The notes under the pieces are model-generated. The model saw only the letters and a list, made by a program, of their open reading frames with translations, made no database searches and had not been told where the DNA came from. Both the position numbers and the translations under genes were made by a program. Shown in pieces: positions 1-6,464 of a DNA stretch of 9,084 nt (position 1 is the first letter of the stretch; every line of letters starts with the position of its first letter). Origin of the DNA: CBDUZS01 sp965371785 (GTDB taxonomy: Bacteria; Fermentibacterota; Fermentibacteria; Fermentibacterales; JCC-6); NCBI GenBank assembly GCA_965371785.1, contig CBDUZS010000083.1:1-9084 (forward strand), given 5' to 3'.

Positions 1-1248
1 TAGCTCGTCGTACTCTGAAAATCCCTGCAGGCACTCATCATCCATGGAGGCTGTCGCGGGGAAGGGTGTCAGCACGGGCATCACGATCTCATCCACGCCA
101 GCTCTGGCAAGGCGTCTGATGTACGACCGCGTTTCCTTCCTGTCCTCACATGTCTCTCCCGGATATCCAATTACAAAGAACGTGCAGGTTCTGGTGCCCA
201 GAGAGGATGCCCTGCGGATAAGATCGGGAACCTTGTCGATGTCTGCGGTCTTGTTCATCAGTTCGAGCACGCGCTTCGAACCTGTCTCCGGTGAGAGGGA
301 GAAGTAGCGGCAGCCGGCTTTGATCATCAATTCGAGAAGGTCCTCGTCGAGGGTCTCCATCTTCAGACCCGAGGGGAAACAGAAAGTGATTCCGTAACCG
401 CCGTCGATCAGCCCGTTGCAGATATTCTCCACGCGGGACCTGTCGATAGCGAAGTTCTCGTCCTGGATGTGAAAATCACGGATCCCATAGGTATCCATAT
501 GGAAGCGTATTTCTTCGAGAACCTTGTCAGCGGATCTGCACAGCCATCTGCCGCCGCACATCGCGGGAGCCTGACAGAAGGAGCAGTGGTACGGACAGCC
601 CCTGGAGGTTATTATGTTCATGTACTTTCCGGCAAAGGGACCGTGGCTGTAACCGAGATTCCAGTAGTTCTCAAGCGGAAGAAGATCCACGGCTGCAAAC
701 GGCTGTGCATCCATATCCACAGTATAGATTTCCCTGCGGGGAATAATGCTCTCCCGTGATGCGAGTCCATCGATCCCGTCCGTTCCCGATCCGTTCTCCA
801 ATGCTCTGATGAGGGCTGGAAGGCGTTTCTCTCCCTCCCCCGATACAACGTAGTCTGCGCCTCCCTCGATGAACGACTCGGGAAGGAAGGTTGCATGGTA
901 TCCACCAACGATTACAGTCGTTCTCTGAGATCTTTTCTTGATTGCAGCAGTGATCCGGTTACACATGGAGTGCTCATTGGCGCAGTGGACCGAGATACCG
1001 ACGATGACATCGGGTCCGTCGATTCGTTCAGCAATCTCATCGGGTGAGAGCCCTCTTGCGCGGTACCTTTCGCGGAAAGTGTAGAACCTGTGCGGGTCGA
1101 GTCCGTACGCGTCGAGCAAGTCTACTTCGATACCTTCGTTGCGGACTGAAGCCGCAAGATATGCTATTCCCGCGGGGATACCTGGAATGCTGCCGTAGAA
1201 ATCTGCTTTCAGATGAACAACGGGGGGTCTGATCAGGACGAGTCTCAT
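1..1248 (-). CDS. B12-binding-type radical SAM protein A, C-terminus cut off by the window edge
   Basis: The reading frame stays open from the ATG at 1248 to the left edge (416 codons visible), so the stop lies outside. Residues 1-155 resemble the cobalamin-binding Rossmann domain that precedes many radical SAM enzymes: it opens MRLVLIRPP and carries VGGYHATFLPE (about 114-124) and VVSGEGEKR (about 134-142). The radical SAM core follows, with the [4Fe-4S] motif CPYHCSFC (C218, C222, C225), then HIQDENF, SLSPETGS (about 317-324) and GYPGET (about 361-366). These enzymes cleave S-adenosylmethionine reductively; many B12 members methylate unactivated carbon or phosphorus, others cyclise or rearrange. 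Two extra cysteines, C231 and C237, follow the cluster motif where relatives usually have an aromatic and an Arg/Tyr. The start overlaps the stop of the upstream gene as TGATG; I see no good Shine-Dalgarno close by, so translation is probably coupled. The family call is firm; substrate and reaction are unknown. Confidence 0.93.
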   Translation of the reverse strand, partial: MRLVLIRPPVVHLKADFYGSIPGIPAGIAYLAASVRNEGIEVDLLDAYGLDPHRFYTFRERYRARGLSPDEIAERIDGPDVIVGISVHCANEHSMCNRITAAIKKRSQRTTVIVGGYHATFLPESFIEGGADYVVSGEGEKRLPALIRALENGSGTDGIDGLASRESIIPRREIYTVDMDAQPFAAVDLLPLENYWNLGYSHGPFAGKYMNIITSRGCPYHCSFCQAPAMCGGRWLCRSADKVLEEIRFHMDTYGIRDFHIQDENFAIDRSRVENICNGLIDGGYGITFCFPSGLKMETLDEDLLELMIKAGCRYFSLSPETGSKRVLELMNKTADIDKVPDLIRRASSLGTRTCTFFVIGYPGETCEDRKETRSYIRRLARAGVDEIVMPVLTPFPATASMDDECLQGFSEYDEL

Positions 1249-2708
1249 CAGTGGAGCTGCGGTTCCATCGGCTCCTTCATGTACCTTGCGGTAGCAAGAA
1301 GCAGGAATCCGTTTACGTTCTTCTTCAAGTCCAGATAGCTCCTCATCCTGCGGATCTTCTTCCAGACCAGTCCCGGACGGATGTAAAACCGACGGTGCCC
1401 CTGCTGGATGAGGTATCTGATCTGAGCCTCAGTCATTCCCTCGGGCACGAAGGATACGTTCTTGAAGTTGAAACGGTCCTTCGTGAATTTTGCGGGAGTA
1501 ATCCTGCCTTCGATGAGATCCTGGTAGACCTCACTGCCGGGAAGCGGAGTAAGGTTTACGAAAACTGCGTAATCCAGAGGAAGGGAGCATGCGAAATCGA
1601 TCGTCTTCAAACCCTCTTCGTAAGTCTCGCCCGGTATACCGAACATGAAAGTGCCGTAAGCTTCGATCCCCGCATCTGCAGTCATCTTCACTGCATTGCG
1701 GATCTGAGAGAGAGTTGTGCCTTTCTTGATCCTGTCGAGGTTCTTCTGGACACCTGATTCGATGCCGTAGAGAACCCTCCAGCACCGGGCTTCTTTCATC
1801 TTTCGGAGGAGTCTCTCCGTTATTCGGTCGACTCTCGCGTTGACGGCCCAGTCGACGCGGATCCGGCGACGCAACAGCTCCTCACAGAACTCCATGGCTC
1901 GATCTTCTGAAAGAGTGAACGTGTCGTCCCAGAAGGCGATGTCCCTGACCCCGTGCTCGCGGTACAGGATCTCTATTTCATCTACGATGTTAACGGCTGA
2001 TCGCATGCGGACATGCCTGTCGGTATGGCAGAAAATACACTGGTACGGGCACCCCCTTGCACCGATAATGTTCGCGTGTGGAAGCCTCTTGTAGAAAGTA
2101 GGAGAGGGAAGGTAGGCGGAAATGTCCACCAGATCGTGCGAAGGGAACGGCAGGGAATCTATGTCTTCGGTAACCGGTCGTTCCGGGGTTTTCTCAATAC
2201 CATCACCACTCCTGTAGACAAGTCCTTCGACGGAATCGAGCGGTTCACTATGCTCGAGACGGGAAACCAGTTCCCGCATTGTCTGTTCACCCTCGCCTCT
2301 GACGACGATGTCAAGCCCCTCACACTCCTCCAGGCATCGCTCGAGCCACAGGGTCGGGTGTATCCCGCCTGCAACCAGAACAGCATCTGGAAACGTATTC
2401 TTCAGCTCGTTCAGCATCCAGCGTGAGTTCTCCCAGTCGACACTCGTGAGGGTCACCCCGATGAGATCAGGATCAATTTCCCGAAGTTTTGTAATCGCTT
2501 TTTCAAGGGAGAGAAAGAGACCCTCGAGATACGTTACATCGTGCCCGTCCTCCAGAAGCCAGGGAGCAAGGTAGAGAAGGGAGGGTGAGGGGACGACGTT
2601 GACAAGCGGAGTTATTCTCAGCCAGCGGAATAGGGGGTGACGCCTGTTCATGAAATCGTGCTGATCCTGCTCCCATATTGTGGGCATTGTCAGGAGAACG
2701 ATTTTCAA
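1248..2708 (-). CDS. B12-binding-type radical SAM protein B (BchE-like architecture)
   Basis: 486 residues from a TTG start at 2708, giving MKIVLLTMP, a typical first strand for this family. An in-frame TGA at 2726-2724 lies just upstream, so TTG is the earliest start; the next in-frame ATG is codon 8. A weak purine-rich site (AAGGCGGGA) precedes it. Residues 1-155 form the cobalamin-binding-like domain, with VAGGIHPTL (112-120) and VVRGEGEQT (135-143). The [4Fe-4S] motif is CPYQCIFC (C220, C224, C227), followed by FWDDTFT, YGIESGVQKNLD and FGIPGET, the usual strands of the radical SAM barrel. The tail has RRFYIRPG, then a basic and hydrophobic stretch, as in BchE/HpnJ-like enzymes that act on membrane-embedded molecules. 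Full length for the class. It is first in a two-gene operon with radical SAM A and closely resembles radical SAM C. Substrate unknown; a lipid or lipid-linked substrate is inference. Confidence 0.95.
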   Translation of the reverse strand: MKIVLLTMPTIWEQDQHDFMNRRHPLFRWLRITPLVNVVPSPSLLYLAPWLLEDGHDVTYLEGLFLSLEKAITKLREIDPDLIGVTLTSVDWENSRWMLNELKNTFPDAVLVAGGIHPTLWLERCLEECEGLDIVVRGEGEQTMRELVSRLEHSEPLDSVEGLVYRSGDGIEKTPERPVTEDIDSLPFPSHDLVDISAYLPSPTFYKRLPHANIIGARGCPYQCIFCHTDRHVRMRSAVNIVDEIEILYREHGVRDIAFWDDTFTLSEDRAMEFCEELLRRRIRVDWAVNARVDRITERLLRKMKEARCWRVLYGIESGVQKNLDRIKKGTTLSQIRNAVKMTADAGIEAYGTFMFGIPGETYEEGLKTIDFACSLPLDYAVFVNLTPLPGSEVYQDLIEGRITPAKFTKDRFNFKNVSFVPEGMTEAQIRYLIQQGHRRFYIRPGLVWKKIRRMRSYLDLKKNVNGFLLLATARYMKEPMEPQLH

Positions 2709-2879
2709 ATGGAATCCCGCCTTTCAGCGCCCGTTCCCGGCAAAGTATCGGATAATGAGTACGGCAGTGGAATATACATGATCCGATACCGAGGAAAATA
2801 CTCCTCCGGGGTTCAACTGAACTTACTCCTTCCCCGGTGCGACACACCTCGTTATTTTCCACGATTGACCCGGGAATGC
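2709..2879. promoter_or_regulatory. Divergent intergenic region between radical SAM B and the plus-strand GT2
   Basis: About 170 bp separate the divergent starts at 2708 (minus) and 2880 (plus), so promoters for both units should lie here. Candidate -10 elements are GATAAT at 2751-2756 on the plus strand and TATATT on the minus strand (plus positions 2771-2776). Neither has a convincing -35 partner, so exact promoters are not assigned. A 9-bp inverted repeat surrounds both candidates. Overlapping reading frames here look non-coding. Confidence 0.45.
2745..2789. repeat. 9-bp perfect inverted repeat, possible operator
   Basis: GTATCGGAT at 2745-2753 is mirrored by ATCCGATAC at 2781-2789, with arm centres 36 bp apart and a 27-bp spacer. 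The arms bracket or overlap the candidate -10 elements for both divergent genes, as a regulator site might. The centre spacing is between three and four helical turns, so a bent-DNA or dimer arrangement is possible but not shown. A chance repeat of this size in 170 bp is not rare, so this is tentative. Confidence 0.35.
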
Positions 2880-3962
2880 ATGGTACAGGGGTTCGTTCCC
2901 ATCAGGGAGGTTATTATTCTCGTTGCAGGACCAGACATATCCGTCGTGATACCAGCGTACAATGCTGAATCGACGCTGAAGCTGTGTCTTGATTCGCTTG
3001 CCTGCCAGACCGTTCCCGCTACTCAAATCATTCTGGTCGATGACGGATCTGCTGACGATACGGCTTTAATCGCTAGAAAAGCAGGTCTGGAAGTTATTTC
3101 GGGTCATACGAACAAAGGTCCGGCCCATGCAAGAAACCTGGGAGTGGAAGCGGCTACCGGTCAGATCATCCTGTTTCTGGATTCAGATGTGATCGTTCCG
3201 GAAGATCTCATCGAGAAACTGATCGGGTTATTCCAGTCAGATGCCGGAACAATTGCAGTCCAGACACTCTACACACCACTCTGTCCGGCGTCTGGCAGCG
3301 TGTCGAAATACCAGAATCTGTATTACTACCATGCTCTTGCAAGGATCAAAGAGGATTCGGTGGCAACGTTTGCCACATGGTGCGCAGCGGTGAGAAAGGA
3401 ATCTTTCATCTCTGCAGGGGGTTTCAATACGAGAATACCCGAACCTACAGTCGAGGATGAAGAACTCGGTTACGAAATAGTTGATTCAGGAGGAAGTATC
3501 CTGCTTGCCAGGGATATCCAGGTAACACACCTTGCATGCTATTCGCTGTCTCAGTTCGCGAAGAGAAGGCTCAGAATGGCAAAAGCCCAGGCCAAGAGCG
3601 GATGGCGCTCGATAAGGAAGAGACTCCTGAAACGGTACGTCAACCTCCGGGAGACTGGAACCCATCACAACAGGTGGGTCGTCCTCAGCATACTTCTCGT
3701 ACTCCTTTCAGCGTTGAGCCTGACCGGTTCGCTTGCCTGCGTTGTCGTTCATGGATGCAGCCCGCTGATCCCGCTCGTCTTTTCCACACTTTTCGCAGTG
3801 TTAGCACTTCTCTGCCATCTGGAATTTTTCAGAGTCGTCGAATTTCATCTCGGCGCAGGAGTTCTTCCAAAGTTCATGATTCTCTGCCTGGCAGACATGG
3901 CAATCCTCGCCTGGGGAATCATCATGGGTTCTTTTCAGTACCTCACGGGGAAGCGCTACTGA
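2880..3962 (+). CDS. Family 2 glycosyltransferase with C-terminal membrane helices (plus strand)
   Basis: 360 residues from ATG 2880. The GT2 (GT-A fold) domain starts at PDISVVIPAYNAE (18-30). It has the nucleotide-binding VDDGS (D54, D55), the metal-binding DSD (101-103) and a VEDEE acid/base region (E192, D193). Three likely membrane helices fill about residues 265-355, and the protein ends TGKRY. It probably transfers a sugar from a nucleotide donor at the inner face of the membrane; acceptor unknown. The frame extends upstream to 2637, but that part overlaps the divergent gene and does not look like protein. ATG 2880 has only a weak ribosome site. A much better one (AGGGAGG, 2904-2910) sits 5 nt before an in-frame ATT at 2916, which would give a 348-residue protein starting a few residues before the first strand. 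The architecture matches the GT2 at 6465-7478. The stop lies 6 bp from the stop of the convergent gene. Confidence 0.9.
   Translation: MVQGFVPIREVIILVAGPDISVVIPAYNAESTLKLCLDSLACQTVPATQIILVDDGSADDTALIARKAGLEVISGHTNKGPAHARNLGVEAATGQIILFLDSDVIVPEDLIEKLIGLFQSDAGTIAVQTLYTPLCPASGSVSKYQNLYYYHALARIKEDSVATFATWCAAVRKESFISAGGFNTRIPEPTVEDEELGYEIVDSGGSILLARDIQVTHLACYSLSQFAKRRLRMAKAQAKSGWRSIRKRLLKRYVNLRETGTHHNRWVVLSILLVLLSALSLTGSLACVVVHGCSPLIPLVFSTLFAVLALLCHLEFFRVVEFHLGAGVLPKFMILCLADMAILAWGIIMGSFQYLTGKRY
2904..2910 (+). promoter_or_regulatory. Strong Shine-Dalgarno-like site inside the N-terminal part of the plus-strand GT2
   Basis: AGGGAGG is near-perfect for pairing with the 16S rRNA tail and lies 5 nt before an ATT codon at 2916, in frame with the GT2. 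No ATG, GTG or TTG follows at a usable distance. It may mark a rare ATT start, or be a coincidence inside the reading frame that begins at ATG 2880. Confidence 0.35.
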
Positions 3963-3968
3963 CGCAAA

Positions 3969-4703
3969 TCAGATCCTGCCGAAGATGTATCGGAGAATGG
4001 TTCGAATAACCGAGAACCCGTAAGGTATCGGTTTGAGGCTCGAGTAACCTTCTCCATGAATGGTCGGTATGGGAACCTCATCTATTCTGAGCCCCGCCCG
4101 GATGGCTCCGACGAGCATCTCCGAATCGAAGTTGAATGTACTGGAGTAGCGGTGGTAGGGTATCCGTTCGAGAGCGTCGCGGCTGTACGCCTTGTAGCCG
4201 CTGTGGTAAGAGCTCAGCTTCTGCCTGAAGACCAGATTCTCGAGGAGGTTGAGCCCTATGGTACCGTAATACCGGGATAACGACATCCCTCCCTCACGCA
4301 TATCTCCGTAGAGTGTACGGCTGCCGCCGACTACGTCCGCTCCGTCTTCAAATGGTTTCAGCATTTCGATCAGCTTCCCCGGAGGGTACTGACCATCGGA
4401 GTGAAGCATTACGGCAACGTCTCCCCCGTTCTCGAGCATCCAGTCGAACGCGGTCTTCTGTGCCGCACCATAGCCCATGTTGCGCGAGTGCCGGATAATG
4501 GAAATCCTGGTAAATTCCTTTGAAAGATGCTCGACGAGCCGGGAAGTAGAATCGGTGGAGCCGTCATCCATGACGAGCAATGTATGGAGCACTTTCCACG
4601 CTTCATCGGGGACCGACCTGATGACGTTTTCGATGAGGGTGTCTGCATTGTAGGCCGGCATGTAGCATATGACACTGGACTCTCCGAGTTTGAAATCCTT
4701 CAT
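3969..4703 (-). CDS. DPM1-like family 2 glycosyltransferase, likely polyprenyl-phosphate sugar synthase
   Basis: 244 residues. The start at 4703 is fixed by an ATGA overlap with the stop of the upstream gene and a GGAGG site 6 nt before it; a longer frame back to 4787 runs into the upstream gene and is not needed. Motifs fit the dolichol/polyprenyl-phosphate mannose or glucose synthase group of GT2: CYMPAYNAD (13-21), MDDGSTDST (45-53), LHSDGQYPP (100-108, the metal-binding D103) and HSGYKAYSR (167-175). No C-terminal membrane helices are visible, so it is probably a DPM1-type soluble or peripheral enzyme. Known relatives move a sugar from GDP- or UDP-sugar to a polyprenyl phosphate at the cytoplasmic face. 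Because it is translationally coupled to a GT-C enzyme, I infer it supplies that enzyme's lipid-linked donor. Which sugar is not readable. It is the last gene of its operon and ends 6 bp from the convergent GT2 stop. Confidence 0.92.
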   Translation of the reverse strand: MKDFKLGESSVICYMPAYNADTLIENVIRSVPDEAWKVLHTLLVMDDGSTDSTSRLVEHLSKEFTRISIIRHSRNMGYGAAQKTAFDWMLENGGDVAVMLHSDGQYPPGKLIEMLKPFEDGADVVGGSRTLYGDMREGGMSLSRYYGTIGLNLLENLVFRQKLSSYHSGYKAYSRDALERIPYHRYSSTFNFDSEMLVGAIRAGLRIDEVPIPTIHGEGYSSLKPIPYGFSVIRTILRYIFGRI

Positions 4704-6463
4704 CTGGCTCCTCCACCCCTCGCAGCAAAGGGGTGGTATTCCATGTTTCTCGTCGGAAGGATCTCCCCAGCCAGTTCCTCCGACCACACATCGATGTGAG
4801 AGGATGCCCCGTCGAACCAGAATAAATAGGCATTCCTGCCGGTGTATGCAAGCATGAACTCCCTGTCCTCAGGAACCGTCTGATGAGCGCAGAAGATCAC
4901 GTCACCATCGAGCCATGGTGAGTCGAAATTGACCCCGCTCATAACGTTGGGATACCCGTGTTCACCGGCCTGCATGAAGACTACGGCAGGGGGGGTGACA
5001 AGGGAGTCCGCCAGTCTGGCAGGTTCCCTGTCAATTGCCTGCCAGGGCCCGGACCTCAGAGAGATGCCTCCGGGAAGGTATACGAGAAGGGTGATCATGA
5101 AGAGACCTGCGGTGACCATTGCTGCAACGGACCCGCCTCGGGCGCCCCACCTCGATCTGAACAGTCTCACGCCTTCCCTGATACCTATGGCAGACAGCAG
5201 CATGATGAGCGGGAGAAAGGTGTAGTAGTGTCTGGGACCGTAATCGATGGAAGGACTGTAGTGGATGATCATCAGCGGAACGAAGAGTACGATTGGCAGG
5301 AAGAGCCACAGCACTCTCCTGTCTGCCCTGACCGCCCTCAGAGCCAGCAGTGCGGGGAACAGTGAGATCAACGGCCAGCCGAAGAGAATCGTGCTGCCTG
5401 TACCGATCTGCTGAGCCAGGTTCATGAGTCCCCGCAGGGGGGTATGGGCATGGTCTCCGTACACCGGATACCACGCCTTGTCGGGGCCGAACCCCAGCAG
5501 ACTCCCTCCCCTTGCGAGATCGTATGCCGTTCTCAGTGGACTACCGGTGTAGTAGAGGTTTGCCGCCAGAAGCAAACCCACGGGAACAAGAGCTCCAGCC
5601 GCAACGGGAAACAGGATTCTCCGCCAATTGCCCCTGCAGCCTGCCAGGATTGCCCCGAACAGGAAAACACTCCAGACGATAACAGGATAAGGTTTCGTAC
5701 AGACTGCCAGACCCAGGAGGAAGCCGCCCGCCAGACCAAACGTCAAAACACCACCCATGGATCTTTTCGAGATCAGGTAAAGCGACCACGTGATCAGCAT
5801 GAGGTTCGTATTGTGGGCCATGAAGGAGCTGGTCATGAAGAGAAAGAACGGTGAGAGCAACAGCATAAACGTACTGATCCTGGCCATCCGCTCACCTGCC
5901 CAGAGTCTGACCAGCAGGAACATTCCGATAAGCGAGACAAGACCCTCCAGCGGACCGAGGAGAGGAGCAATACCGGCAGCGCTGAAGGGAGCCATGACCA
6001 CGGAGTGAAACGGCGTGTACATGATGAACCAGCGGCCTTCCCTGAAAAGGAAGTGACGATAGGGAAAGAATGCCCTCGGATCGGACACGTCGGGAGCGGG
6101 AGCAGCCAGCTCTCCACCCGCGTATATCCTGGACTGGAAGAAATAGGCTGCCTCGTCTCCGCCCTTGGGAATTCCCTCGAGGGGGCCGTAGGCCATCCAG
6201 ATGGTGAACAGGAGCAGGAAGAGAATCAGAACTGCAAGAAAGCGCTTCAGGGGGATTTTGTCGAGCCTCGTGAGTATTCGCGATGCAAGGTCCCCCTTGA
6301 ATCTTCCCGAACCGAACCATGAGAGGAGGAACACGGCAGGAACCAGAAGAACGAGTTGAACGACTTTGTCAACCGGTCCTTCTGCCGAAAAGCCCCCGAA
6401 CCGGTAAACAACGAACAGCACGACCAGCAAAAACCCCACCGCAAGCGATCCGATACCGGACAA
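4700..6463 (-). CDS. GT-C-type polytopic membrane glycosyltransferase (ArnT/PMT-like)
   Basis: 587 residues from TTG 6463. I chose this start because it sits 1 nt after the stop of the preceding gene, has GGAAG 7 nt upstream, and begins right before the first membrane helix. The frame extends 19 codons further (TTG 6520), but that part overlaps the upstream gene. About 12 hydrophobic segments span roughly residues 5-470. The first outer loop carries PKGGDEAAYFFQSRIYAGG (acidic D103, E104), matching the catalytic loop of GT39/GT83-type enzymes, which use polyprenyl-phosphate sugars outside the cytoplasmic membrane. Further loops include FYNG-like positions (FREGRWFIMYTPFH) and CTKPYP. A soluble C-terminal region of about 120 residues follows the last helix, as in ArnT-like proteins. 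The next gene overlaps by 4 nt and encodes a likely polyprenyl-phosphate sugar synthase, which supports this role. Acceptor (lipid, glycan or protein) unknown. Confidence 0.88.
   Translation of the reverse strand: MSGIGSLAVGFLLVVLFVVYRFGGFSAEGPVDKVVQLVLLVPAVFLLSWFGSGRFKGDLASRILTRLDKIPLKRFLAVLILFLLLFTIWMAYGPLEGIPKGGDEAAYFFQSRIYAGGELAAPAPDVSDPRAFFPYRHFLFREGRWFIMYTPFHSVVMAPFSAAGIAPLLGPLEGLVSLIGMFLLVRLWAGERMARISTFMLLLSPFFLFMTSSFMAHNTNLMLITWSLYLISKRSMGGVLTFGLAGGFLLGLAVCTKPYPVIVWSVFLFGAILAGCRGNWRRILFPVAAGALVPVGLLLAANLYYTGSPLRTAYDLARGGSLLGFGPDKAWYPVYGDHAHTPLRGLMNLAQQIGTGSTILFGWPLISLFPALLALRAVRADRRVLWLFLPIVLFVPLMIIHYSPSIDYGPRHYYTFLPLIMLLSAIGIREGVRLFRSRWGARGGSVAAMVTAGLFMITLLVYLPGGISLRSGPWQAIDREPARLADSLVTPPAVVFMQAGEHGYPNVMSGVNFDSPWLDGDVIFCAHQTVPEDREFMLAYTGRNAYLFWFDGASSHIDVWSEELAGEILPTRNMEYHPFAARGGGAR
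4710..4714 (-). promoter_or_regulatory. Ribosome binding site of the DPM1-like GT2
   Basis: GGAGG on the minus strand, 6 nt before the ATG at 4703 and inside the end of the upstream gene. Together with the ATGA overlap it settles the start and indicates coupled translation. Confidence 0.8.
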
Positions 6464-6464
6464 C

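Noticed and set aside
1733..1750. 18-bp identity with 7954-7971 considered as a mobile or recombination repeat
   Set aside because: Both copies encode the same QKNLD-region codons of related radical SAM proteins, so common ancestry explains them.
2503..2862. 119-codon minus-strand frame over the start of radical SAM B and the divergent region
   Set aside because: Overlaps a confident gene in another frame and has no recognisable features.
2637..2879. N-terminal extension of the plus-strand GT2 back to 2637
   Set aside because: The first 72 bp overlap the start of radical SAM B on the other strand, and the remaining residues do not resemble a domain or signal peptide; GT2 homology starts only at about 2931.
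4703..4787. 28-codon upstream extension of the DPM1-like GT2
   Set aside because: ATG 4703 has an excellent ribosome site and an ATGA junction; the extension only reads the end of the GT-C gene out of frame.
6447..6458. 12-bp sequence GATCCGATACCG shared with the divergent region at 2780-2791
   Set aside because: This copy is inside the GT-C coding sequence, and a 12-bp match is expected by chance several times in 9 kb; it is not evidence for a second operator.
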